From the NCBI GenBank assembly GCA_039090855.1, contig CM077011.1, positions 23,995,001 through 24,059,000 on the forward strand: DNA of 64,000 nt, written 5' to 3'. The notes beneath the pieces were generated by a model. That model made no database searches, had not been told where the DNA came from, and worked only from the letters and a program-made list of their open reading frames with translations. The stretch is from Macrothele yani. Taxonomy: Eukaryota > Arthropoda > Arachnida > Araneae > Macrothelidae. Each line of letters begins with the position of its first letter. Within the stretch, counting starts at the first letter, position 1. Made by a program: the position numbers and the translations under genes. Positions 44,132-53,501 of this stretch are shown piece by piece.

Positions 44132-45558
44132 ACTGACGGGAAAAAAATCCCAACACCACGAAAAAATAGTTGTAGAGGAATGAAATGGCGGCAATACATT
44201 TGTAAAGGTAACATATGTAATCGATTAAGGTTTCAATATCACAGCTTAATGTAAGCGCGAGAAGAGCCATTTTAAATGTGAAATGCTGGTACATTAATAA
44301 CCGGTGTAACCGCCAGAATGTTGAATGCAAGCATGCAAACGTTCATGCATTGTGTCGTACAGGTGCTGGATGTCAGTTTGTGGGATGGAGTTCCATGCCT
44401 CTTGCACTTGGTCGTTCAATACAGGGACGGTTAATTCTGGTTGGGGGTGACGCTGGAGTTGTCGTCCAATGATGTCCCATACGTGCTCGATTGGAGAAAG
44501 ATCTGGTGATCTAGCAGGCCACGGCAACATGTCAACATTCTGTAGAGCATGTTGGGTTACAACAGAGGTACGCGGGTGAGCGTTATCCTGTTGGAAAACA
44601 TCCCCTGGAATGCTGTTCATGAATGACAGCACAACAGGTTGAATCACCAGACCGACGTACAACTGTGCCGTCAGGGTGCGTATGATAACCACGAGAGTGC
44701 TCCTGCTGTCATAGGAAATTGCTCCCCAGACCATAACTCCAGGTGTAGGTCCAGTGTTTCTCGGCCGCAGGCAGGTTGGTTGCAGACGCTCACCTGGCCT
44801 CCTTCTAACCAACACACGGCCATCACTGGCACCCAGGCAGAACCGGATTTCATCAGAAAACATAACAGATCTCCACTCCGTCCTCCAATGAGCTCTAGCT
44901 TGACACCACTGACGTCGCAAGCGGCAGTGGTTTGGAGTAAGTGGAATGCACGCTACAGGGCGTCTGGCTCGGAGCTGTCCTTCAAGTAACCGATTTGTAA
45001 CAGTTCGTTGTGTCACTGTGGTGGCAACTGCAGCTCGAATTGCTGCCGCAGACGCAGTACAATGCGCCACGGCCAAACGCCGTGCACGGTGGTCTTCCCT
45101 CTCAGTAGTGCCACGTGGCTGGCCGGAACCCGGTCTTCTTGAGGCAGTACCGTCCCTTGACCACCGCTGCCAACAATCATGCACAGCGGTTACATTCCTG
45201 CCAAGTCGTTCTGCAATATTGCGGAAAGAAAATCCACCTTCTCTTAGCACTATTACACGACCTCGTTCAAACTCCGTGAGCTGTTGATAATAGCTTCTTC
45301 GTCTTCTTAAAGGCATTCTTGACTAACATCAACACACTACGTCGAATCTCAACGATAACTAACGCTCACGAACGTTACAGCGCGTATTTACAGCAAACCT
45401 GCTTTGCACGTTCCGAGGAGCGCTACTAGCGCCACACGTATGCGCCGAGCGCGAAATTTGCATAGACGTCATCTTACAGATGTACTCTCACCGCCTACCA
45501 ACTGTCGTTTATCTAACACAACCCCTTCTTGGTGTTGGGATTAGTTTTTTCGTCAGTG
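44132..45558 (-). mobile_element. Tc1-like transposon C, copy 2, complete and near-intact
   Basis: The left end begins CACTGACGGGAAAAAAATCC; the right end, reverse-complemented, begins CACTGACGAAAAAACTAATC, then CCAACACCA. TA flanks at 44130-44131 and 45559-45560. 1427 bp with one uninterrupted transposase gene. It is inserted in the inferred 3' region of the minus-strand LINE. Confidence 0.95.
44294..45316 (-). CDS. Tc1-like transposase, uninterrupted (340 aa), DD32E-type
   Basis: The only complete transposase frame in the window. The start MPLRRRRSYYQQLTEFERGR is the same Met as in copy C1. Residues 1-56 form the first helix-turn-helix. A GSGQPRGT hinge (usually GRPR) follows at 63-70, and a second helix-turn-helix lies at about 75-120. 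Catalytic residues are Asp155 (VMFSDEIRF), Asp244 (VFQQDNAHPR) and Glu277 (SPIEHVW), with 88 and 32 residues between them; Tc1 proteins usually have 34 in the second interval. The usual DNARPH signature is DNAHPR here, so a conserved His has been replaced, and SDES is SDEI; activity is therefore uncertain. The C-terminus is IQHSGGYTGY. With both TIRs present this copy could be mobilised in trans if not autonomously. Confidence 0.95.
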   Translation of the reverse strand: MPLRRRRSYYQQLTEFERGRVIVLREGGFSFRNIAERLGRNVTAVHDCWQRWSRDGTASRRPGSGQPRGTTEREDHRARRLAVAHCTASAAAIRAAVATTVTQRTVTNRLLEGQLRARRPVACIPLTPNHCRLRRQWCQARAHWRTEWRSVMFSDEIRFCLGASDGRVLVRRRPGERLQPTCLRPRNTGPTPGVMVWGAISYDSRSTLVVIIRTLTAQLYVGLVIQPVVLSFMNSIPGDVFQQDNAHPRTSVVTQHALQNVDMLPWPARSPDLSPIEHVWDIIGRQLQRHPQPELTVPVLNDQVQEAWNSIPQTDIQHLYDTMHERLHACIQHSGGYTGY

Positions 45559-45560
45559 TA

Positions 45561-46753
45561 GTTAGAAGAATATGGCTGTACAACGCAGTTCACAAGAAGA
45601 GGGGAACAAGTAGAACACAACGAAAGCATTTACTACGGTAAAGGTACAGAACTGGACACTTCCTACAAACGGAGAAACCGCGCGATATGTGACATAGAAA
45701 CATTGTAAGTATTAAACAGCATAGTGGAAACTTGGGCGAACTCCCCAAGTGAAACACAAAAATACGCAAAAATGCAAACAGCAAGCCGTGCAGTATTGCA
45801 TCGGCCCAAAAAAACAAAGACTTAGGAAGACCAAGAAATGCATGAACTCGTAATAGAAGATTCAGAGGTACGAACAGAAAACCCACTGCCGTGCAAGACC
45901 AAACACAATTCAAACAACACAAAACAAAGAGAGATATAGGTGCCCGGGGCAGTACAAGTGTAACACCCAAGGATACCAATCACCACACGCTCCGGTGCAA
46001 AAGGCAGCAAGAAAACACATCAAGGGTCCAAGAGTCAACTAGCTTTGAACACAAATAAAATCTAAAAGTGTAGAAGGCACAATGCGCTGGGTCATGTACA
46101 GTAAACAAGACGTCAAAGAATATGAGAAAGTACAAGACAGTAATAAGGCAGACAGTAACAAGATACAACACAATGCAGCAAAAAGAACAGAAAGAGCAAA
46201 GTTTCACAAGGCAATACCTCTCGTACTGCTCCTAGAGAGCAAATACACGGTGCACAACTCAATGAAAGACAGTAAGTACAAAAACGTGATGCAAAAACAC
46301 AAGAGCAGATGCACTAGTATCAGGCAGAGAAAGCGAACCAAACACAACATTTTAGGAAAGGTACAGGTAGCAAAAGCAGACACACGATTGAAGAACAGGT
46401 AGTAAGGACAGGTGCAACGAAGAAACAAATACACCACGGTACATGCACAAGAATTACACAAAAATTGCAGAAAACCCCTACAATACAAATCATAAGCGGT
46501 TAAATGACAATCGCTCAGCAGGCGTTGTGACGAAGCACCAGGAGGAGAGAACACAAAATCTCAACTGATGCATTCAAAAGGTCAAAGCTGGGAAAAAACA
46601 AACCAATCAGAAGGAAATATGAATGGAAGATCCAGTGATTTTGAACCATCCCGTCCCCTGCGCCCAGGTAGACCGGAAAGAGGCTATAGATTGAGGGGTG
46701 GAAGCAGCGAAGTTCTCCAGGCGTAGTCGAGACACGATGCGATTCCGATAAAT
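45561..46753 (-). other. T-rich 3' region of the minus-strand LINE (probable 3' UTR)
   Basis: Between the ORF2 remnant and the Tc1 element the minus strand is strongly T-rich and A-poor, and the same skew resumes beyond the Tc1 (44131-43760). Several open frames on both strands (for example 46082-46402 plus, 45590-45979 minus) show no family motif and follow from the skew. A long 3' UTR of the LINE is the simplest reading. Confidence 0.45.
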
Positions 46754-47760
46754 CTACCGCAAGGCCGCGCCAGCAGAGAGGACACTTGGTGTGGTGACAT
46801 GAGAGCAGGGAGATTGATGATAAAGAAAAATGACATGTTTGACAAGTACGCAGAGATAGGCACAGACATCCGGCAATGTAGCTGGGGAATGCTTGGTGAG
46901 CAATAGCCACTCATACGCTTGAAAAGGAATGTCTCTGGAGCAAATGGTGCTTACAAGACGAACAGCAGTATTGAGAAGTGGAAGGAGAACGGGACAGTGA
47001 CAGTAGACATGAGGAACATCACCTTCAACACCACAAAAGCAGCAGAGAGAAGTAGAAGAAATAGACATGTGAAAGAAGGAAAAAGGAACAGGAAGTCGGC
47101 GGTGAAGAAACCGCCATTGGATGTTACGCTCTAACGGGGTAGAAAGGGGAGAGAAAGAGGCAGACCAGATGGGCAGCAGAAGAGAAGGAGAAGCATCACG
47201 AAGACCATGCGGAGAAGTGAGGGCCGCACGGAGGAGCGCATAGATAGAAGCAATAGAAAAAGAAGAAATGGAAGTAACAGATTCTCGAAAGGGAAGGAAG
47301 AAAGGAAGAGAGAGGCTCGGTCCAGAGACAGAAACAAGGCCAGTATCAGAAACCAGAAATGAGAAAAAGTTACGGAGAGCAGAGCGAAGAAGGTCATACT
47401 CCTCTTCCAAGGTGGAAGAAGGGTCGGAGAAGAAACAAGATAGGGGTTTCCAGGTCAAATCGGAAGTTATTAAAGCTTGGACTGTAAGAATTCCTGAGCG
47501 GAACCCAGGGGGAAAAAGAAAATATGGTTGATCGGTTGGATGAATCAGAGTGGAAAAGAAAAGAGGTTCTTCAAGCAGGTCCAGGGTGGTAGAGGGAGGA
47601 GTGCGGAGTAGCGGGAGAGAATGAAATACCGCTATAGCGTCGATAAGAAGTGGTGGAAGGCGTTTAAAAGTAGAAAGAGAGGAATCCATCCTAATAAAAA
47701 GGAGGAAAGTAAAGCATAAAGGAGGAAAGGGTCCGCAGGGACACGAAAAGGTGTAGAAGA
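46754..47760 (-). pseudogene. LINE ORF2, C-terminal portion with CCHC zinc finger
   Basis: Open from about 47760 (GPFPPLCFTFLLFIRMDSSL) to a stop at 46754. It contains ERNIQWRFLHRRLPVPFSFF and then a finger LCCFCGVEGDVPHVYCHCP with spacing C-x2-C-x7-H-x4-C, typical of the domain after the reverse transcriptase in LINE ORF2 proteins. No reverse transcriptase motif precedes it; only about 70 bp separate it from the end of ORF1, so the endonuclease and polymerase were deleted. A 58-bp piece of this gene (46940-46997) reappears in the Tc1 element at 41.1 kb. Confidence 0.75.
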
Positions 47761-47944
47761 TTATAAATCTGGGTAGTGTTCCTCGAAAAGAGAAGGTGTA
47801 ACAACAATTGGCGCAGAAGTTGCCACTGAAGGTAGATTGTCCGCAGGAACCACCGTCATTGACGGTGCTCTACCATAATCTTCATGAAAAGGCGTCGGTG
47901 AGACGGGTGAAACGGACTTTGGGGGAGCAACTCGGAACTGCTTA
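47761..47944 (-). pseudogene. LINE ORF1, distal part beyond the Tc1 insertion
   Basis: Reads KQFRVAPPKSVSPVSPTPFH and ends SLFEEHYPDL with a stop at 47761. With the Tc1 element left out and one TA counted, the reading connects in the same frame to the proximal part at 49540 and beyond (via QNSIVVNVTRLVN). The Met-started open frame that extends to 47994 is partly Tc1 inverted-repeat sequence and is not real. Confidence 0.7.
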
Positions 47945-47946
47945 TA

Positions 47947-49487
47947 CACTGCCGGACAATTGCTAAGGACGGATGACAATAGCAACGACAGCAACCATAA
48001 AATGGAAGGCAGGAAAATGTGGAAATTAGCATAAGTGCTGGATACAGTAAGACGTGTTGTGCGTATGCAAATTTTTGATTGCCGAACTTGTTCGTGACGT
48101 CATAGCGCTGATAAGAGATATAAAGGAGTTGACGCGTATTGACCGTTGTTGTTCAAACGCAAAGTTGAAAGGGAAAGAATCAATTGACGAACTTGCAATT
48201 TTCAGTATGTCTTCCCGATATCACCTAGATGATTTTACTCGTGGCCGTATTATTGGCAAGAATGAATAAGGGCGAAAAATAACAGATGTTGCCAGGGAGT
48301 TCGACGTCAGCCACAGTGTTGTTTCAAGGCTTTGGAAATCATTTCAAACAAATGGAGAGTGTAGCAAACGTCAAGGGGTAGGTCGTGTTCATAGTACGAC
48401 ACCTGCAGAAGATCGGTACATAGTGCTATAAAAAAAAGACACCGGCGCAGCACAGCTAGTGAGGTAGCAAATCAGTTTATGGCTGCTACTGGCAAGCGGA
48501 TCTCCCGAAAAACTGTCTCCAGACGTTTGCATGGAGGATTATACGCCCGCCGTCCTGTTGTATGCATCCCATTGTCCAGATGTCACCGTACCGTACGCCC
48601 GTTTGCAATGGTGCCATCAACATCGCAATTGGACTGATAACGACTGGTCTGCTGTCCTCTTCTGAGATGAGAGTAGATACAGTCTATCGTCTGATTGTCG
48701 ACGACAACTGATCTGGCGTGATAGTGGTACTGCATATTGTCTAGCAAACATACAGGAAAGGGACCGATATCCGACATGTAGTGCCATGGTATGGGCTGGC
48801 ATCATGATCAATGGCCGTAAGTCCCTCTATGTGCTTCCAACTGGGACTATGACTGGCCAACGATACATTAATGATGTTCTGCTACCTCATGTTTGCATGT
48901 TCCGTGGTGCTGTCGGTGATAGATTCATTTTCATGGACGACAACGCAATATGCCATCGAACAGTCGCTGTCCAGAAGTATCTTGAGAGCGAGGATATTCA
49001 ACGCCTCGTATGGCCAGCACGTTCTCCAGATCTGAATCCAATTGAAAATGTGTGGGATGCTTTGGGGAGGAGTCTTGCTGGTCGTCAATGCCCTCCAATA
49101 AACAAAAACACCATCATCCGTGCACTGACAGAGGAATGGGATAAATTACCCCAACAGCTGCTTGATAATGTTGTGCAAAGCATGACACGACGTGTGGAAT
49201 CTTGCATCGCCCTCCATGGTGGCCATATCCCGTATTGACATCTTACGCCGGAAGGCCTGCGGACGGTAATTGCATTTTTTTCACGTTTACGTATTCTGCA
49301 GAAAATGGCCTGTTTGTCCCTTGAACACGTTCCAAAGCCTTCTGGATTTCAGAGCACAATAAATTGTCTTTCTTGTAATGTCCTGGCATTCTGACATTAT
49401 TTTATTTCACTTGGCATCCAAACACAGTTACGTTTTTATGCGCTATATAGCCGTTTATGATCCGTCCTTAGCAATTGTCCAGCAGTG
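47947..49487 (+). mobile_element. Tc1-like transposon D, complete, inside LINE ORF1
   Basis: The left end begins CACTGCCGGACAATTGCTAA; the right end, reverse-complemented, begins CACTGCTGGACAATTGCTAA. At least 27 bp match with one difference (through GGACGGA). TA flanks at 47945-47946 and 49488-49489. It splits the minus-strand LINE ORF1. 1541 bp. Confidence 0.95.
48207..49238 (+). pseudogene. Tc1/Tcb-like transposase D, broken but nearly complete
   Basis: The ATG at 48207 gives MSSRYHLDDFTRGRIIGKNE, followed by TAA at 48267-48269, then ITDVAREFDVSHSVVSRLWK and DRYIVL with another stop. KRISRKTVSRRLHGGLYARR precedes a disrupted stretch, then NRNWTDNDWSAVLF, a stop, DESRYSL (first Asp; the stop replaces the Thr or Ser before it). 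From 48786 the frame is open: VWAGIMINGRKSLYVLPTGT, FIFMDDNAICHRTVAV (second Asp), SPDLNPIENVWD (Glu, 34 residues on) and VESCIALHGGHIPY. At 344 codons it is full length. It is related to B1 and B2 but a distinct subfamily. Confidence 0.92.
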
Positions 49488-49539
49488 TAGTATTGACCAA
49501 CCTGGTGACATTGACTACAATGGAATTCTGTCAGGAAGT

Positions 49540-50397
49540 TTATTCGCCTACCTGATCCTCGCACTGAATGGTAACGTGTGTTGAAAGGCGTTCGATTGCT
49601 TCTTGTGATGGAAATATGACCCTCGCAACACGGCGAGCACCATAGATCGACGCATGTAGTGGATCACGTAATGGGTCGTTTCGTGCAGCAAGATTCGTTT
49701 CTATGCCTCCAACTACCCGACCAACAGAAGATAAAAAAGCATACAGCATGAGATCTGTCACTTCCAACGGGACCGGGTAGAAAGAAACGTCAATATGTCT
49801 CTGGGCCACCGGTTCTGCAGAAAGATGTCTATCACCAATTGTGAGGCCACATGTTAGGACAGATTTCGCCATTTCAGCCGTTGCCAGATAAACGACCGCA
49901 AGTCGTCCTCTTCGATACATTTGCGGAATAGATTGAGATGGGAACCGCTGTGCAATGGCATCTGCATATACTCGCAAAGGGGTGTCCAGAAGGGCCTCGA
50001 AATGGACGTCTTTCGCAAGATTCTCAGTAAAAGCTGTGCCAGCTGGAGAGCCGCCTGGGATATCAAGCACGATATTATTGCCAGCTTGGGAAATGAAAGA
50101 TTTCAGCTTTTCAGCGCCGACATAATTATTCTTGTATGCTGGACGAGAGACTTTTGAGGCTGCAACAGAAGAAAACGAAGGTAATGACACGTTGGGCTTG
50201 GCAGTGCTAGAAGAGGCTGCATTTCCAGTGATATCCATTGCGTCATCACCGATAGCGGAAGCCGGAAGATGTGACGTAACTGGGGAAGGCAAATTTGCAC
50301 CGCCACGAGCGGAGGCTTGCGTTGCTACACCCTCATCTAGGGCAACAGAAAAGGAAGAAAGATTAGGGCTATCACCGTCCCCACCGGAAGTCGCCAT
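49540..50397 (-). pseudogene. LINE ORF1, proximal part (nucleic-acid-binding protein)
   Basis: The ATG at 50397 (MATSGGDGDSPNLSSFSVAL) is preferred over an upstream in-frame Met at 50607, whose extension looks like leader sequence. A low-complexity Ser/Ala-rich N-terminus precedes a folded part (KSFISQAGNNIVLDI, RRGRLAVVYLATAEMAKSVL, SFYPVPLEVTDLMLYAFLSS) that has the pattern of an RRM-like or ORF1p RNA-binding domain. A TAA at 49540-49542 and a TGA three codons later end the frame shortly before the Tc1 insertion site. ORF1 proteins coat LINE RNA. Family identity is inferred from layout; I could not name the exact clade. Confidence 0.65.
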
Positions 50398-50754
50398 CTT
50401 TAATGGTAGCGTGTTGGCCAGCTTGGCCAAACGTAAACAAGATGAACTACAACAAAATAGGCACTCACCGCCCCAGGAACGAAGCAAAACGAAGTACGAT
50501 ACTATTACACTGAAGGCGAAAGTGAAATTAAGGAACGAAGAGTCCCATAACACACCTAAATCACAAGAAAATCGCAGAGCAACAACACGATGCAATGCTG
50601 CCAACACCTTTTGGCCAGCCCAATATATTATGATAATGCAACCTTTATCGCAAATATTTATTTTTCAAGTCAACAATGGTTTCGCTGTGTATTAACCTAG
50701 TTTCCAATGGCCTCATAAAGCTAGGTCAGTACCTAGCTAAATCATTGTTGACTT

Positions 50755-50890
50755 TGTGACGTACTACAGAGGTGAAAACATATATCAAGACGACAAATCT
50801 GTTGCGAGATATTCTGTCCGCGTAGCCCAGTTGGGAGAGCGACTTACTCCGGAGTGAGGGGACACGGACAAACTTGTGTTTTCACAACTT
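50755..50890 (+). mobile_element. tRNA-derived SINE, head type B, copy 3
   Basis: Leader TGTGACGTACTACAGAGG, A-box region GTAGCCCAGTTGGGAGAGCG, block CTTACTCCGGAGTGAGGGGA, then ACAAACTTGTGTTTTCACAA as in the copy at 17.2 kb. The leader is shuffled relative to the other copies. Confidence 0.8.
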
Positions 50891-50938
50891 GCAAAAATAA
50901 ATACTGTATTTGTGACAAACGTTGCATTATCTTAATAC

Positions 50939-52235
50939 GAAGACCGTTCAAAAAGTTCCGAGACTAGGTCAATACACAAAAAAGTACTTATGTTACTTTA
51001 ATCTGGCTATTATCTCTCTCAAAGTAGTCTCTTTGGGCAACGATACACCACTGCCAGCGTTTTTGACCCTGTGGGAAAGCTCCCTGGAAGTCCTGTTCGC
51101 GAATCGTGTCAAGCACCCTCTGCGATACACGCTGGATCTCGTCCACGGTTTTAAAACGGCGGCCTTTGAGCTTCAGTTTCATCTTTGGGAACAGAACGAA
51201 GTCGCTGGGTGCCATATCCGGCGAGTAAGGCGGGTGAGGAAGGGTAGTCATGCTACTGCTGCTGTAAAATTGGCGTGTTGCTAACGCTCAGGGAGATACT
51301 GCTCTGTCGTGGTGGGGCAGGGAATTGCCCCTGCACCACATTTCAGGTCGTTTGCGGCAAATGTCTTCCCTAAGACGCCGCAGAACATCGCAGTAAAAAA
51401 GGGCGGTGACGGTCTGGACCTAGGGGACGGATTCCCGGTGCACAACCCCACGAATGTCGAAGAGAGCATGCTTTTGGTTGCGCTCCGGACCTGTCGAGCC
51501 TTCTTCGGTTGTGGAGATGTCAGGCTCTTCCACTGAGACGACTGTTTGTTGTTTGGTCTCCGGATCGTAACCGTACACCCAAGTCTCGTCCCCAGTGATG
51601 ACCCGCGACAGGAACGTTGGTTCATTCACCACCTGTTGACAAAGATCTTGACAGAGTTCGACACGAAGCGCCTTCTGTTCGGGATTCAAAATCTTTGGCA
51701 CAAACTTTGCAGCAATGCGATGCATGTGCAAAACGAACGTCCGAATTTCTTGCACTGTTCCGTATGACACATTGAAAATGGTAGAAAAGTCTTGAATGAT
51801 TCTCCGACGATCCTCATGCCCCATTTCGCCAATTTTGTCCACAAATTTTGGGATCTTTGCTCGCGGACGGTCGCCTTGACCTCTCGTCGCCTTCCACTGC
51901 CGTTCTGCCGCTCTTGAAGCGCGAGTGCAACTCAAAACACCTCGCACGACTCATTGCTTCATTGCCATAAGCCTGCCGCAAGATTTCATTCTTCTCCGTT
52001 CCCGATTTGCCGAGTTTGACGCAGAATTCGATGTTCTCTCGCTGCTCTAGTTTGCAGTCCATAGCGACATCGCAGCTGTGTTCTGCACGTGGTCACCAAA
52101 TATCGTGTAGCACAGCTTTTGATGTTCACCGAACGATGCCACTCGGCACAATGACTCATGACGGTCACTGCCTTTGACAGCTGCTCGCGCATCCGCTTAC
52201 TGCCACCTGTTGGGACACTACGTCTAGGAACGTTT
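50939..52235 (-). mobile_element. mariner element, old copy
   Basis: The left end AGACCGTTCAAAAAGTTCCG and an approximate counterpart on the right (about 52218-52240, AGGAACGTTTATATG) look like diverged mariner ends. The interior is a mariner transposase on the minus strand. The right boundary is approximate. Confidence 0.75.
50988..52062 (-). pseudogene. mariner transposase relic (DD34D), broken
   Basis: The ATG at 52062 gives MDCKLEQRENIEFCVKLGKS, YGNEAMSRARCFELHSRFKS and GDERSRRPSAS. It then continues in another frame as MHRIAAKFVPKILNPEQKAL and FLSRVITGDETWVYGYDPET (first Asp intact). A second frameshift leads to SQWKSLTSPQPKKARQVRSA. The second Asp block is degraded (PHHDRAVSP for the usual HHDNAPAH), and a stop follows. 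The third block LPHPPYSPDMAPSDFVLFPK is intact, 34 residues after the second Asp. C-terminus KGRRFKTVDEIQR to WQWCIVAQRDYFE. Near full length with at least two frameshifts and one or two stops. Confidence 0.9.
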
Positions 52236-52349
52236 ATATGATTGTCACAAGACCAGTCTCTGAATTCAATAATGCTTTTACGTATTCACTGCTTACCACC
52301 GGGGAGATAGGTGTAGAGAAGGACTGTGCTATAAAAGATATATTTATCA

Positions 52350-53322
52350 ACATCAACATCATAATCATTGTCAACCATTATCAATCCACTGCGGGACGAA
52401 GGTCTCCCCAAGTTTCTTCCACAACGGTCTCCCTTGTGCCAGTCCCTTTCATGTTACTCCCGCATGCTTTCGAATTTCATCCACCCATCTCACATGGAGT
52501 CTTCTTCTGGGTCTTTTCGTGTCCCTTGGAATTCAGTCTAAAATTTCAGCTGTCCATCGATGGTCTGTATTTCTGGCAATATGTCCAGCCCATTGCCATT
52601 TCAGGGATTTTACTCTGATCATGATGTCTTCCACTCTTGTCATTTTTCGGATCCACGAGTTCCTCTTATCTCTCCTGGTCACACCAAGCATGCACCTCTC
52701 AATGCTTCTTTGAGTTGTCGGTAGCCTTTGTATGTCTCTTTTAGTTAAGGTCCACGTTTCCGCACCATACGTAAGCACTGGAAGAATGCATTGTTCAAAT
52801 ACTTTTCTTTTAAGACATAATGGCATATTGCTCTTGAAAATTATACTGTTTCTTCCAAACGCTCTCCAGGCAGCTTTTATACTCCGATTCATTTCCTCAT
52901 CAATATGACCCTCACTTGATATCTGCTGTGCAAGGTAAATATAGGTATTGGTTATCTCCAGCTTTCCCCCATCAATCGATTAATCATCATTTCTTGTAAA
53001 AGCATTGTACATCACTTTGTCTTCTGAAAGTTCATTTTTAATCCCACTTCTTTACTCTTGTCAGCAAGTTCCTGGATCATACTCTGCAGCTCTGATGGGG
53101 TAGTTGAAAAAATGGCTACCTCATCAGCAAAACGAAGGTGAGTTAAATAATCTCCATTAATCTTTATCACTTTGTTTTCCCAGTTCAATGACTGAAAGAC
53201 ATTTTCCAAAATGTCATTAAAGAGTTTGGGAGATATAGTGTCACCTTGTCTCACTCCCTTTCCAATTTTTATGGGTGCTGTATTCTCAAATAGCCGAATC
53301 TTTGCACTTGCATTTTCATTTT
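52350..53322 (-). mobile_element. RTE-type LINE copy G, 5'-truncated
   Basis: The 3' tail (ATC/ATG-type, CAACATCAACATCATAATCA) is at about 52345-52365. The copy reads on the minus strand from the C-terminus (KAAWRAFGRNSIIFKSNMPL, TKRDIQRLPTTQRS, ILD then a stop) back to motif B (MRQGDTISPKLF) and the FADD-equivalent box, which is RFADEVAIF with Glu for the second Asp. Similarity ends near 53322. Endonuclease and the N-terminal half of the polymerase are absent. Confidence 0.88.
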
Positions 53323-53501
53323 ATGAATAATATTAATCACTTCTCTTTTTATTATAACATGATGTATTATATAAAGATATAATATATCATGCTATATTGC
53401 TTTTAATAGATATATGGCGAATACTATTTCGTATGTATGAATATTGGTTATCAAAATGCAGAGAACACTTCGTGTACGCAGAATAAGTCATAGGAAATTA
53501 T

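Larger units (their letters stand above)
43760..50690 (-). mobile_element. Second LINE type (two-ORF, L1/Tx1-like), internally deleted, hosts two Tc1 insertions
   Basis: On the minus strand there is a leader (about 50690-50398), an ORF1 (50397 to about 47761, interrupted), the C-terminal part of an ORF2 with a CCHC finger (47760-46754), and then a T-rich region that continues on both sides of a Tc1 insertion to about 43760. Endonuclease and reverse transcriptase domains are missing. The 3' limit is inferred from the shared pyrimidine-rich composition only. The Tx1-like label rests on the two-ORF layout and finger and is tentative. Confidence 0.6.

Noticed and set aside
46082..46402. Plus-strand Lys/Arg-rich frame of 106 codons
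   Set aside because: Opposite strand of the T-rich LINE 3' region; composition explains the open frame and no motif is present.
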